Of a stretch of 64,000 bases of DNA, positions 10,318 through 20,050 are shown piece by piece (position 1 is the stretch's first letter; each line of letters begins with the position of its first letter). The notes beneath the pieces are model-generated. The model saw only the letters and a program-made list of their open reading frames with translations, had not been told where the DNA came from and ran no database searches. The DNA lies in assembly GCA_002796995.1 (NCBI GenBank), contig PEKW01000007.1, positions 248,001 through 312,000 of the forward strand. The letters are read 5' to 3'. This DNA is from Rhizobium sp. (GTDB taxonomy: Bacteria > Pseudomonadota > Alphaproteobacteria > Rhizobiales > Rhizobiaceae). Both the position numbers and the translations under genes were made by a program.

Positions 10318-11598
10318 TCAGCTCCGGCAGGCCTGCGCGTAGTCGCCGACCACTCGCTGAACACTGGCGATCAGCAGGTTGCGCGGCGTGGGTACGAGAT
10401 CGCCGCCGGCGACCTGCGGGTAGAGCGCGCCGAGATACTGGCTGACGAGCGTTTCGGGGATGGGGCGATCGCCAAGGAGGGCGGTCAACCGGTCGACGGC
10501 GGCCTGTGCCGTGGCATGGGGCCAATAGTAGCGGATGCGGTCGCTGTAGCTGAAATGGCGCTGGATGCGCAGCGCCTGCTCGTCGCCGTGATAGTATTTC
10601 CCCCAATGGTTCGGCTCCGCCAGCATCAGCCGCTCCATGGCCGCATGCAGGGTCTGCTCTCCGGGAATATCGAACAGGAAGGCGGCGATCTGGTCCAGGC
10701 CGTAGAGGGCCTCCCGCAGAGCGAAGGTCAGGCCGGGGCCGACCTTCAGGATACGGAAGCCGTCGTCGACCAGCGCCGACAGGGCCGGCACCGGCTGGTA
10801 GTCGGTAGAATGGGCCTCGAAGACGAATTGCGGCATCCGGCCGAGCACGGCGCTCAGATCCCTGGCCGCCGGACGATCGTAGAAGACCACGTTCTCATTG
10901 CCGAACTCGACGCCGGGCTGCACCACCACTGCGATGGCACGCTCGAAGGCAGCCTGCAGGCCCAGAGTTGCAAAGGCGGTGCGATGGACCTCGACGGTCT
11001 CCAGTGCCGCCTGCGGCGTCGTCACCTGCAGATGCTCGACCACCTCCATCGCGCCGCCGGGAATGGGCACTTCGGTGCCGATCACATAGACCGGCTTGTC
11101 GAAGCCGGACCGCGCCGCCGCCGCTTCCGAGACCTTCGCCAGGCGTGCGGCGCGTTGCGCCGTCACCTGGTCGGCAAGGGCTGCTCCCTCGCCGGAACAT
11201 CCCATGCTGGTGTCGAGGTGCATCTTGGTGAAGCCGGCGGCGACGAAGGCGTCGATCATGACTTCCGCCCGCGACAGCGCCTCTTCGGCCGGCAGATGCT
11301 TCCACGGATTGGGGCCGAGATGATCGCCGCCGAGGATCAGCTGCCCCGGATCGAACCCGACCTTTGCGGCGATGTCTTCGACGAAGCGCCGGAACCCGGC
11401 GGGCGTCATGCCCGTATAGCCGCCTTCCTGGTTGACCTGATTGCAGGTCGCCTCGATCAGGACCTGGCTTCCGCTCTCCTTGCCGTGCAGCAGCGCGGCC
11501 TCGATCACCAGCGGATGGGCCGAGCAGATGGAGGCAATGCCGCCCTTGATGCCGGCCGCATGGCGCTGCGCCAGGCTTTTCAGGGTTTCTGTCGTCAT
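10318..11598 (-). CDS. agaZ: D-tagatose-1,6-bisphosphate aldolase non-catalytic subunit-like (KbaZ/GatZ/AgaZ)
   Basis: GGIASICSAHPLVIEAAL, EATCNQVNQEGGYTGMTPAGF, GGDHLGPNPWKHLPAEEAL; start chosen at MTTETLK inside ORF 10318..11718. Confidence 0.87.
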   Translation of the reverse strand: MTTETLKSLAQRHAAGIKGGIASICSAHPLVIEAALLHGKESGSQVLIEATCNQVNQEGGYTGMTPAGFRRFVEDIAAKVGFDPGQLILGGDHLGPNPWKHLPAEEALSRAEVMIDAFVAAGFTKMHLDTSMGCSGEGAALADQVTAQRAARLAKVSEAAAARSGFDKPVYVIGTEVPIPGGAMEVVEHLQVTTPQAALETVEVHRTAFATLGLQAAFERAIAVVVQPGVEFGNENVVFYDRPAARDLSAVLGRMPQFVFEAHSTDYQPVPALSALVDDGFRILKVGPGLTFALREALYGLDQIAAFLFDIPGEQTLHAAMERLMLAEPNHWGKYYHGDEQALRIQRHFSYSDRIRYYWPHATAQAAVDRLTALLGDRPIPETLVSQYLGALYPQVAGGDLVPTPRNLLIASVQRVVGDYAQACRS

Positions 11599-11661
11599 TG
11601 CGGACTCCTTCTCACGGCGTTTTCGACCTCTGCTGCGGGCAACGATAGAAGCTAAATGATC

Positions 11662-11695
11662 AAAATCAATCATAATCACGATTGACATTGATTTT
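11662..11695. promoter_or_regulatory. Inverted repeat AAAATCAAT-N16-ATTGATTTT in divergent agaZ/DeoR promoter
   Basis: Perfect 9-bp arms in an AT-rich intergenic region. Confidence 0.5.
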
Positions 11696-11728
11696 TTCTC
11701 GTGGCTTTTTATTCTCACCTAATCAGAT

Positions 11729-12547
11729 ATGAGGTCCCGGCGCATGAAAGACGATCGCTTCTCGGCCATTCGCCAGCACCTCTTCAGCCACGGCTATTCG
11801 TCGATTCAGGAGATTGCCGATGCGGTCGGCGCCTCGCCGGCGACCATCCGCCGCGATCTGCTGGCACTTGAGGCGGAAGGGGCCATCTCGCGCACCCATG
11901 GCGGCGCCCGGATCGCCGAGAGCGCCGGTATCGAGGTCGCCTTTGAGGTCCGCGAGCAGCGCAATCTTGCCGCCAAGCGCGCCATCGGCGACGCCGCCTT
12001 CGAAACCATCCGTCCGCACAGCGCCATCTTCCTCGACGCCGGAACAACCGTGCTGCAGGTGGCCAGGCGCATTCGCCTCAACCCGCTGCCGCTCTCGGTC
12101 TTCACCAATTGCGTGACGGTCGCCCAGGTCCTGATGGATGTGCGCGATCTCAAGATCACCCTGCTGGGCGGCCATCTGCGCCCGCAGAATGCCTCCATGG
12201 TCGGCAGCCTCGCCGAGGACATGCTGGATCGCCTCTGGTTCGACCAGCTGTTTCTCGGCGCCGGCGCCGTCGCCGAGGATTGCTGCATCTACAGCCTCGA
12301 CGAGCAGGAGGCCCAGCTCAACGCCAAGATGCTGTCGCGCGCCTCGGTCAGGAACCTGCTGGTCGATTCCAGCAAGTTCGGCCAGCGGCTGACCTACAAG
12401 GTCGCCGGGCTCTCGGCCGATATCGGCATCATCACCGACGACGGGCTCGACAGCGCCTGGGCAACGCGCCTGCAGGACGCCGGCTGCACGCCGCGCCTGG
12501 TGGCGGGCAATGGCGCCGACGTCATCGCGCTGACGGCGCGCGCATGA
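11729..12547 (+). CDS. agaR: DeoR-family regulator (AgaR-like)
   Basis: DeoR HTH (SSIQEIADAVGASPATIRRDLLALEAEGAISRTHGGARI) and DAGTTVLQVA effector motif. Confidence 0.8.
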   Translation: MRSRRMKDDRFSAIRQHLFSHGYSSIQEIADAVGASPATIRRDLLALEAEGAISRTHGGARIAESAGIEVAFEVREQRNLAAKRAIGDAAFETIRPHSAIFLDAGTTVLQVARRIRLNPLPLSVFTNCVTVAQVLMDVRDLKITLLGGHLRPQNASMVGSLAEDMLDRLWFDQLFLGAGAVAEDCCIYSLDEQEAQLNAKMLSRASVRNLLVDSSKFGQRLTYKVAGLSADIGIITDDGLDSAWATRLQDAGCTPRLVAGNGADVIALTARA

Positions 12548-13497
12548 GCCTTGTCCTCGGCCTCGACAGCGGCGGCACGAAAACGGTCCTGGCCCTCGCC
12601 GAGCGGAGCGGAGACGTGACGGTGCTGCGCCATGGACCTGGACTCGACCCGTCGACCGGCCGCGACTGGGCACAGGATTTAAAGGGCTTGCTGGCCACCG
12701 ACGGCCAAGGTCTGGAAGGCGCCGTTCTCGGCCTGCCGTTCCACGACGAGGTCGAGCGCTACAGCCGCGAACAGACAACGGTCGCCTCGACGCTCATCCC
12801 CGGCCGCACGCTGGTGCAGAACGACGTGCGCATCGCCTTCGATGGCGCCCTGGCCGGCAAGGCCGGCGTGCTGGCGCTTGCCGGCACGGGTTCGATGGCT
12901 TGGGCAAGCCTCAACGGCCCCGACGATCCGCATATCCGTGTCGGCGGCTGGGGCGATGCCTTCGGCGACGAGGGCAGTGCCTTCTGGATCGGCCGGGAAG
13001 CGCTCGCCATCGTCAGCCGGCATCTGGACGGGCGCATCTCAGCGCCTGAATTCTGCGACGGCATTCTCGGTGCCATCGGCGTCGGGTCCGAGGCCCTGCT
13101 CGGCTGGTGCTACGCGGTCGAAAACCGACGGGTGGAATTCGCCCGGCTCGCCGTCACCGTCTCGGCGCTGGCCGAGCGAGGCGATCCCTCGGCGCAATCC
13201 CTTCTGCAGGCCGCGGCCGATCAGCTGGCCGCACAGGTCATGGCCGCCTGGCAGAAAACCAAGTCGGCTGCGCCGTTGTGCTGGAGCTATGCCGGCGGCG
13301 TGCTGTCGAGCGAACCCATGCGCCGGCTCATGGCCGAAAAGCTGGGCTCGGATCCCGTGCCGCCGCGCCTGCCGCCGGTCGGCGGAGCGCTGCTGCGCGC
13401 CGCAGCGCTTGCCGGCTGGGCCACCGACGATGCCTGGATCGACCGGCTATCGAAATCACTGCGCCTGACTTCTGCCAACGACGGTCTTCAACAATAA
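12544..13497 (+). CDS. BadF/BadG/BcrA/BcrD-type sugar kinase (amino-sugar kinase-like)
   Basis: MSLVLGLDSGGTKTVLALAE phosphate 1 motif, LALAGTGSMAWA, GGWGDAFGDEGSAFWIGREAL; starts inside the regulator stop. Confidence 0.8.
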   Translation: MSLVLGLDSGGTKTVLALAERSGDVTVLRHGPGLDPSTGRDWAQDLKGLLATDGQGLEGAVLGLPFHDEVERYSREQTTVASTLIPGRTLVQNDVRIAFDGALAGKAGVLALAGTGSMAWASLNGPDDPHIRVGGWGDAFGDEGSAFWIGREALAIVSRHLDGRISAPEFCDGILGAIGVGSEALLGWCYAVENRRVEFARLAVTVSALAERGDPSAQSLLQAAADQLAAQVMAAWQKTKSAAPLCWSYAGGVLSSEPMRRLMAEKLGSDPVPPRLPPVGGALLRAAALAGWATDDAWIDRLSKSLRLTSANDGLQQ

Positions 13498-13507
13498 GGG
13501 GAATACC

Positions 13508-14779
13508 ATGAAAAGACGTTTGTTTCTGTCCACCGTCGCCGCCCTGCACATGGCCTTTCTGGTGCCCGCCATGCCGGCGTTCGCACAGGATGCCAAGCCG
13601 CTCGCCGGCCAGAACCTGACCGTGCTCCTGCCGCCATGGGTGACCTTGCCCAAGGAGATGACGGAGAAATTCACCGCCAAGACCGGCATCAATCTCGACA
13701 TGCAGACACTGGGCTGGGACGAGATCCGCACCAAGATCGTCACCTCGATGGTGGCCAACACGGCGCCCGCCAGCGCCACTGAGATCGACTGGTCGTGGGT
13801 CGGCCAGTTCGGCGCTGCCGGCTGGTACCAGCCGCTCGACGGCATTCTCGACCCGGCCGTCCTTGCCGACCTGCCGACCTCGAAGATCTTCACCTATGAC
13901 GGCAAGCTGATCGCCGTCCCCTACAACAACGACTTCCGGGTGATGATCTACAACAAGGCTCATCTCGACAAGGCGGGCATTGCCGCCGCGCCGAAGACGC
14001 CGGATGAATTGCTGGCCGCCGCGAAGGCGATCAAGGACGCCAAGATCGCCGAGTTTCCGATCGGCCTGCCGCTCTCGGCCACCGAAGGCAGCGCCACAGC
14101 CTGGTACCTGCTGACCAAGGCCTTCGGCGGCGAACTGTTCGACGACAAGTTCGAGCCGCTGTTCGTCTCTCCGGATTCGGCCGGCTACAAGGCGATGGCC
14201 TTCGAGATCGAGGCGCTGAAGGCCGGGCTGATCGACCCCGCCGCCACCGGCCTCAAGGACGTCGAGATCCAGGAACTGTTCAAGAGCGGCAAGATCTCCT
14301 TCGACGTCGCCGGCTGGGCCGGCAACCTCGCCGTCTACACCGACGCCTCCAAGTCGCAGGTCTCGGCCGATGCCAAGGCGGCGCTGATGCCGTCGGTCAC
14401 CGGAAAGTCGCGCACCTTCGGCCTGCCCGGCGCGCTCGGCATCCCGACATCGGCGGAGAACAAGGACGCGGCCGTCGCCTTCATCAACTGGATGCTGGAG
14501 CCGGAGACCGCAATCGCCGACTACACGCTGCTCGGCAACCTGCCGACACGGCTCAGCGTGCTGAAGCAGCTGAACGACGACGGCAAGCTGAAGGAAGGTG
14601 ACGTTCTGCTGGAGCAGGCCGGCCTGGTCGAGCCGCTGTTCGCCCAGGGCACGCCCGGCTGGTATCCCGAGTTCTCGAGCGCTGTTGCCAGCGCGCTGAA
14701 CCAGGCGGCCAAGGGCCAGATCTCCGTCGACGACGCCGTCAAGCAGATCGCCGCCGAAGCCAAGGCCGCCCAGCAGTAA
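13508..14779 (+). CDS. ABC sugar transporter substrate-binding protein
   Basis: Signal peptide MKRRLFLSTVAALHMAFLVPAMPAFA; family 1 extracellular solute-binding features. Confidence 0.9.
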   Translation: MKRRLFLSTVAALHMAFLVPAMPAFAQDAKPLAGQNLTVLLPPWVTLPKEMTEKFTAKTGINLDMQTLGWDEIRTKIVTSMVANTAPASATEIDWSWVGQFGAAGWYQPLDGILDPAVLADLPTSKIFTYDGKLIAVPYNNDFRVMIYNKAHLDKAGIAAAPKTPDELLAAAKAIKDAKIAEFPIGLPLSATEGSATAWYLLTKAFGGELFDDKFEPLFVSPDSAGYKAMAFEIEALKAGLIDPAATGLKDVEIQELFKSGKISFDVAGWAGNLAVYTDASKSQVSADAKAALMPSVTGKSRTFGLPGALGIPTSAENKDAAVAFINWMLEPETAIADYTLLGNLPTRLSVLKQLNDDGKLKEGDVLLEQAGLVEPLFAQGTPGWYPEFSSAVASALNQAAKGQISVDDAVKQIAAEAKAAQQ

Positions 14780-14805
14780 CAACGAGCGCTCAGAAGAGGC
14801 CGCAC

Positions 14806-15711
14806 ATGACTTCCGTACCCTCACATGGGCGGCCTCGCTTCTACAATGGCGAGGCCGGCCTCGGGCTGGCCTTTGCCATCCCGATCATCGTCATCATGGG
14901 CGCGCTGGTGTTCATGCCGCTGGTGACGACGTTCATCGACAGCCTCTACCGCGTCGAACCGATGCGGGCGGGAACGCCGTTCGTCGGGCTCGACAATTAT
15001 GCGGCGCTGGCTTCCGACAGCAATGTCCAGCTCGCCTGGATCAACACGCTGATCTACGTGGTCATCGCCGTCGTGCTCGAAACGATCGGCGGTCTCGCCG
15101 CCGCCCTGCTGCTCAACAAGGTCAAGCTCGGCCGCCGCTGGCTGCTGGCCGCGCTGATCCTGCCCTGGTGCCTGCCGCCGGTGGTCAACGCCGTGGTCTG
15201 GCTGTGGATCTACAATCCGAGCTACGGACTGTTGAACGGCATCCTGCAGGCCGTCGGGCTGACATCCGAAAACAAGGTCTGGTTCAACGATCGCGAGACG
15301 GCGCTGTTTCTCGTCGCACTCGTGCATGTGTGGCGAATGCTGCCGCTGACGGCGATCATCCTGCTCGCGGCGCTGCAGAGCATTCCGGCCGATCTCTACG
15401 AGGCCGCCAAGCTGGACGGCGCCGGGCCGATCAAGTCCTTCCGGCTGGTGACCCTGCCGCTGATCTCCGGAGGCCTGGCCATCGCGCTCAGTCAGTCGAC
15501 GGTGTTTGCCTTCAACCTGTTCGACGAAGCTTGGATCCTCACCGGGTCCAGCCTCGACACCCGCACCGTCATCATCCAGGTCTACATGTCGGCCTTCCAG
15601 AACCTGAAATTCTCCTTCGGCATGGCGCTCTCGATCGTCGCCATGATCGCCTCGCTTCTGGTGTCGCTGGTCTATGTGCTGAAGGTCTACCGCGAAACGA
15701 GGTTCGACTGA
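14806..15711 (+). CDS. ABC sugar transporter permease (MalF/UgpA type)
   Basis: Multiple TM segments; EAAKLDGAGPIKSFRLVTLPLI EAA motif. Confidence 0.9.
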   Translation: MTSVPSHGRPRFYNGEAGLGLAFAIPIIVIMGALVFMPLVTTFIDSLYRVEPMRAGTPFVGLDNYAALASDSNVQLAWINTLIYVVIAVVLETIGGLAAALLLNKVKLGRRWLLAALILPWCLPPVVNAVVWLWIYNPSYGLLNGILQAVGLTSENKVWFNDRETALFLVALVHVWRMLPLTAIILLAALQSIPADLYEAAKLDGAGPIKSFRLVTLPLISGGLAIALSQSTVFAFNLFDEAWILTGSSLDTRTVIIQVYMSAFQNLKFSFGMALSIVAMIASLLVSLVYVLKVYRETRFD

Positions 15712-16589
15712 TGAACCGCCAGATCCTTACCACCGCCGCATCGAAGATCGGCCTGACGCTCGCCGTCATCCTGCTGCTCGTCTGGTCGGTCGGGCCGATC
15801 TACTGGTCGCTCGTCACCAGCCTGAGCTCTCCCACCGACATGGTTTCGGCGACGCCGCATTTCTGGCCGCCGACGGTCACCTTCGAGCACTATGCCAAGC
15901 TCTTGGGCGCCAGCAGCCTGTCGCAGGGCAACGAGGTGCAGTCGGTCTGGCCGCAGTTCTCGAAGGCCTTTCTCAACAGCCTGGTGACATCGATCGCCAG
16001 CACCGTGCTGACCGTGCTGATCGCCGCCTTCGGGGCCTATGCCTTCGTGCGCCTGCGATTTCCCGGCCGCGACCTGCTGTTCATACTCGTCGTCGCGACG
16101 CTGGCGATCCCTGCCTATACGGTGATGATCCCGCTCTACCGCTTGATGATCTCGCTGAAGCTGATCGACACCTATACCGGCGTGACGCTGATCTATGTCT
16201 CGGCCTTTCTGCCGCTCGCGCTGTGGCTGATGCGCAGCGTCTACCAGGCCATGCCGGTGTCGCTCGAAGAGGCCGCCTGGCTCGACGGCGCCAGCAAGAC
16301 CTACACGCTGGTGCGCATCGTCATGCCGCTTGCCGCGCCCGGGCTGATCGCCAGCGCCATTCTCACCTTCCTCAATGCCTGGGGCCAGTTCATGATTCCG
16401 CTGGTCTTCTCGCCGACGCTGGCCACCAAGCCGCTCACCGTGCTGATCCCGGAATTCGTCACCCGCAACTATGTCGACTACGGCCTGATGAACGCCGCCG
16501 GCATCCTGGCGATCATTCCGCCGGTCCTGCTGGTGCTGTTTCTCAACCGCTATCTGGTGCAGGGCCTGATGGCCGGCGCCAGCAAATGA
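15711..16589 (+). CDS. ABC sugar transporter permease (MalG/UgpE type)
   Basis: Multiple TM segments; EEAAWLDGASKTYTLVRIVMPLAAPG EAA motif; start at MNRQILTTAAS overlapping previous stop. Confidence 0.9.
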   Translation: MNRQILTTAASKIGLTLAVILLLVWSVGPIYWSLVTSLSSPTDMVSATPHFWPPTVTFEHYAKLLGASSLSQGNEVQSVWPQFSKAFLNSLVTSIASTVLTVLIAAFGAYAFVRLRFPGRDLLFILVVATLAIPAYTVMIPLYRLMISLKLIDTYTGVTLIYVSAFLPLALWLMRSVYQAMPVSLEEAAWLDGASKTYTLVRIVMPLAAPGLIASAILTFLNAWGQFMIPLVFSPTLATKPLTVLIPEFVTRNYVDYGLMNAAGILAIIPPVLLVLFLNRYLVQGLMAGASK

Positions 16590-16621
16590 CATCCCTGACA
16601 ATCGATAAAGGAAACCCCGCG

Positions 16622-17575
16622 ATGAACGTCACCGAACGCGTCATTTTCGAACAATTCCCATTCTGGGAGGGCGCGCTGACCATCGACCTGCCCAAGGTCG
16701 CCGCCAAGACCGTGATCGTCGTCGGCTGCGGCACGTCGTTCTATCTCGCCCAGACGATCGCCGCCGCGTTCAACCTCAATGGCCGGGGCGCGCTGGCCGT
16801 GCCGGGCGCCGAATGGGCGCGCCGCCGCAACGCCTATGTCGCCGACCAGTCCGATCTCTGCGTCATCGCGCTGTCGCGCAGCGGCGAATCGACAGAGACC
16901 GTGCAGGCCGTCGACGTCAGCCGTGCTGCCGGCATCCCGACGATCGCGCTCACCTGCGCCGAAGGCAGCTCGATCACAAAGGCCGCCGAGACCGTCGTCT
17001 ATCTCGAAACGCATGCCGAGGAAGGTATCGTCATGACCTCGTCGGCGAGCCTGATGCTGATCGCCGGCCTGCGCATGGCTGGCGTCGGTCTCGACGCCAG
17101 CGTCATTGCGGCTGCCAAGGCCGGGCTTGCCGCCATGGATGCCGGCATCCGCGCCATCATCAAGGGACGCAGCCATTTCGTCTATCTCGGCGCCGGCCCC
17201 TTCTACGGCATGGCGACCGAAGGTTCGCTGAAGCTGCAGGAGATGAGCATCAGCTATTCGCAGGCCTTCCACCCGATGGAATACCGCCACGGCCCGATCA
17301 GCCTGGTCGACGACAAGACCGTCGCCGTGATTCTTTACAGCGAGGACACCCGCGATGAGGAGGCCAAGGTCGCCAACGATATTCGGGCCAAGGGTGCGGC
17401 AATCGTCGGTCTCGGCGGTCCGGGCGACCTGTCGATCAAGGCTGAGGCTACGGGGCTGGCGCAGACGCTGGCCATCCTGCCGACGCTCCAGATCATCGGC
17501 GAGCGCGTGGCCGAAGCGAAGAACATCGACACCACCGCACCGCGGCACCTGAACAAGGTCGTGGTCCTCGCCTGA
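16622..17575 (+). CDS. agaS: SIS-domain sugar-phosphate isomerase/deaminase (AgaS-like)
   Basis: VIVVGCGTSFYLAQTIAAAF, ALSRSGESTETVQAV, KLQEMSISYSQAFHPMEYRHGPISLVD. Confidence 0.78.
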   Translation: MNVTERVIFEQFPFWEGALTIDLPKVAAKTVIVVGCGTSFYLAQTIAAAFNLNGRGALAVPGAEWARRRNAYVADQSDLCVIALSRSGESTETVQAVDVSRAAGIPTIALTCAEGSSITKAAETVVYLETHAEEGIVMTSSASLMLIAGLRMAGVGLDASVIAAAKAGLAAMDAGIRAIIKGRSHFVYLGAGPFYGMATEGSLKLQEMSISYSQAFHPMEYRHGPISLVDDKTVAVILYSEDTRDEEAKVANDIRAKGAAIVGLGGPGDLSIKAEATGLAQTLAILPTLQIIGERVAEAKNIDTTAPRHLNKVVVLA

Positions 17576-17651
17576 CGGCAAGGAAGCGAACGCCGGCAGG
17601 GACAGAGAACCTGCCGGTGACGACAAGACATTCGGAAGAACGAGGATCGTC

Positions 17652-18728
17652 ATGGCTACTGTAGAAATCGCCGAGCTGCGCAAGAGCTATGGCCACGAAG
17701 AGGTCATCCACGGGGTCGACCTGTCGATCGGGGACGGCGAGTTCGTGTCGCTGATCGGCGCTTCGGGCTGCGGGAAGTCGACGCTGCTGCGCATGGTGGC
17801 CGGGCTCGAAAGCATTACCTCGGGCACGATCTCGCTCAACGGCCGGGTGATCAACGACGTGGCGCCGAAGAACCGCGACATCGCCATGGTGTTCCAGAAC
17901 TACGCGCTCTATCCGCATCTGACGGTCGCGGAGAACATGGGATTCAGCCTGAAGCTCAGAAACGTGCCGGCGGCGCAGATCCGTTCCGAGGTCGAGGCGA
18001 CCGCCGAGTTTCTCGGCCTGAAGCCTTATCTCGACCGCTACCCGAAGGCACTGTCCGGCGGCCAGCGCCAGCGCGTCGCCATGGGCCGGGCGATCGTGCG
18101 CAAGCCGCAGGTCTTCCTGTTCGACGAACCGCTGTCCAATCTCGACGCCAAGCTACGCGTGCAGATGCGCATCGAGATCAAGTCGCTGCAGAAGCGGCTC
18201 GGCACCACCTCCATCTACGTGACCCACGACCAGATGGAAGCCATGACCATGTCGGACCGCATCGTCATCCTCAACGGCGGACGGGTCGAGCAGGCCGGCG
18301 CGCCGCTTGACGTCTACGATCGCCCGGCCAATCTCTTCGTCGCCACCTTCATCGGTTCGCCGGCTATGAACCTGCTCGACGGCGTGCTGGTGCGCGACGG
18401 CGACAAGGCCTTCGCCCAGATCGACGGAACCCGAATTGCGCTTGACCGATCGATCGACGCTGCCTCCGGGACCGCCATCGTGCTTGGCGTGCGACCGGAA
18501 CATCTTTCGCTGCAGCCCGCCCCGGCCCCGGAGGACCAGTTCCAGTTCCAGGTGGACCTGATCGAACCGACAGGCGCCGAATCGCATGTCTATGGACGCT
18601 GCGGCGGCGTACCGATGATCCTCGCGCTCGCCGGCCGCTCGCCGCTCGGCCCGGGCGACACGGTGCAACTCGCAGCCAGGCCGGAGCTGCTGCACGTGTT
18701 CGACAAGACGACGGGCAACCGGCTGTAA
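17652..18728 (+). CDS. ABC sugar transporter ATP-binding protein (UgpC/MsmK type)
   Basis: Walker [47 protein letters not shown]-terminal TOBE-like region. Confidence 0.93.
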   Translation: MATVEIAELRKSYGHEEVIHGVDLSIGDGEFVSLIGASGCGKSTLLRMVAGLESITSGTISLNGRVINDVAPKNRDIAMVFQNYALYPHLTVAENMGFSLKLRNVPAAQIRSEVEATAEFLGLKPYLDRYPKALSGGQRQRVAMGRAIVRKPQVFLFDEPLSNLDAKLRVQMRIEIKSLQKRLGTTSIYVTHDQMEAMTMSDRIVILNGGRVEQAGAPLDVYDRPANLFVATFIGSPAMNLLDGVLVRDGDKAFAQIDGTRIALDRSIDAASGTAIVLGVRPEHLSLQPAPAPEDQFQFQVDLIEPTGAESHVYGRCGGVPMILALAGRSPLGPGDTVQLAARPELLHVFDKTTGNRL

Positions 18729-18793
18729 CCGGATCGGACCGAAGGACAGGTTGCGCGCGTCCTATTTCAGCAGGCGGTCAATTTGCGCCAGTT

Positions 18794-20047
18794 TCAGCCT
18801 TCGATGAAGATCAGCGCTGGCGTTTCCAGCAGTGCCTTGAGCCGTTGGACGAAGGTTGCCGCGTCCCAGCCGTCGATCACGCGATGGTCGAAGCTGGACG
18901 ACAGGTTCATCATCTTGCGGGGCAGGAACTGGCCCCTGCCGTCCCAGACCGGCCGGGTGGCGATCTTGTTGACGCCGATGATCGCCACCTCGGGGTGATT
19001 GATGATCGGGGTCGAGACGATGCCGCCCAGCGAACCGAGCGAGCTGATGGTGATCGTGGAGCCGGTGAGTTCCTCGCGTTGGGCGCTGCCGCTTCGCGCC
19101 GCTTCGGCGACGCGCGCCAGTTCCGTCGCGCAGTCCCAGAGGCCGCGGCCCTCCGCGTGGCGAACGACCGGCACGGACAACCCGGCCGGCGTCTGGGTGG
19201 CGATGCCGATATGCACGGCGCCGTGGCGGGAAATCACGCCCGCCTCGTCGTCGAAGGTGGCGTTCATCGCCGGCTGCTCGTCCACCGCCCTCACCAGCGC
19301 CCGCATGAGAAAGGGCAGGATCGTCAGCTTCGGCTGATCCGGCTTGCGCCTGGCGTTCATCACCGTGCGAAGGTCCTCGAGAGCGGTGACGTCGATTTCC
19401 TCAACATAGGTGATGTGGGGGATGCGCGAGACTGACAGCGCCATCTTCTCGGCGATCTTGCGCCGCATCCCGGTGATCCTGATCTCCTCGACGCCGGTCC
19501 GTCGGGTAAGGCCGGCCATCGTGCCTGAAGGCGGCGTGCCGGCCGACAGCAGGCGATCGAGATCCTCGTGCGTGATCCGACCGTCCGGCCCCGTCCCCGA
19601 CACCTGGCCGAGATCGATGCCAGCCTGCTCCGCTCGGTGGCGCACCGCTGGAGCGGCCAGCGGCTTTGAAGCGGGCTCGGCGGCCGGCGTCGCTGACGAT
19701 ACGGTTTGCGGCGAGACCGTTTCAACCGCGCGGTCGACGGGCGCCTCAGTCTCGACGGCCCCTGCCGCCTGCCGGTCTTCGGCCGGCGCCGGCCCTGCCG
19801 CCTCATCAGCAATCTCGATCCGCACCAGCGGCGCCTTGACCGCGATCAGATCGCCCACTTCGGCGGCAAGCCAGATCACGACGCCGGCCACTGGGGACGG
19901 GATTTCCACCGTCGCCTTGTCGGTCATCACGGCGGCCAGCACCGTGTCCTCCCGGACAGGATCGCCGGGTTTCACATGCCATTCGACCAGTTCGGCCTCG
20001 GCGACGCCTTCGCCGACATCGGGCATATGGAGAACATATTCGCTCAT
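18794..20047 (-). CDS. bkdB: branched-chain 2-oxoacid dehydrogenase E2
   Basis: Lipoyl domain (AAVMTDKATVEIPSPVAG), peripheral binding domain, catalytic SSSFDHRVIDGWDAATFV. Confidence 0.88.
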   Translation of the reverse strand: MSEYVLHMPDVGEGVAEAELVEWHVKPGDPVREDTVLAAVMTDKATVEIPSPVAGVVIWLAAEVGDLIAVKAPLVRIEIADEAAGPAPAEDRQAAGAVETEAPVDRAVETVSPQTVSSATPAAEPASKPLAAPAVRHRAEQAGIDLGQVSGTGPDGRITHEDLDRLLSAGTPPSGTMAGLTRRTGVEEIRITGMRRKIAEKMALSVSRIPHITYVEEIDVTALEDLRTVMNARRKPDQPKLTILPFLMRALVRAVDEQPAMNATFDDEAGVISRHGAVHIGIATQTPAGLSVPVVRHAEGRGLWDCATELARVAEAARSGSAQREELTGSTITISSLGSLGGIVSTPIINHPEVAIIGVNKIATRPVWDGRGQFLPRKMMNLSSSFDHRVIDGWDAATFVQRLKALLETPALIFIEG

Positions 20048-20050
20048 GGC

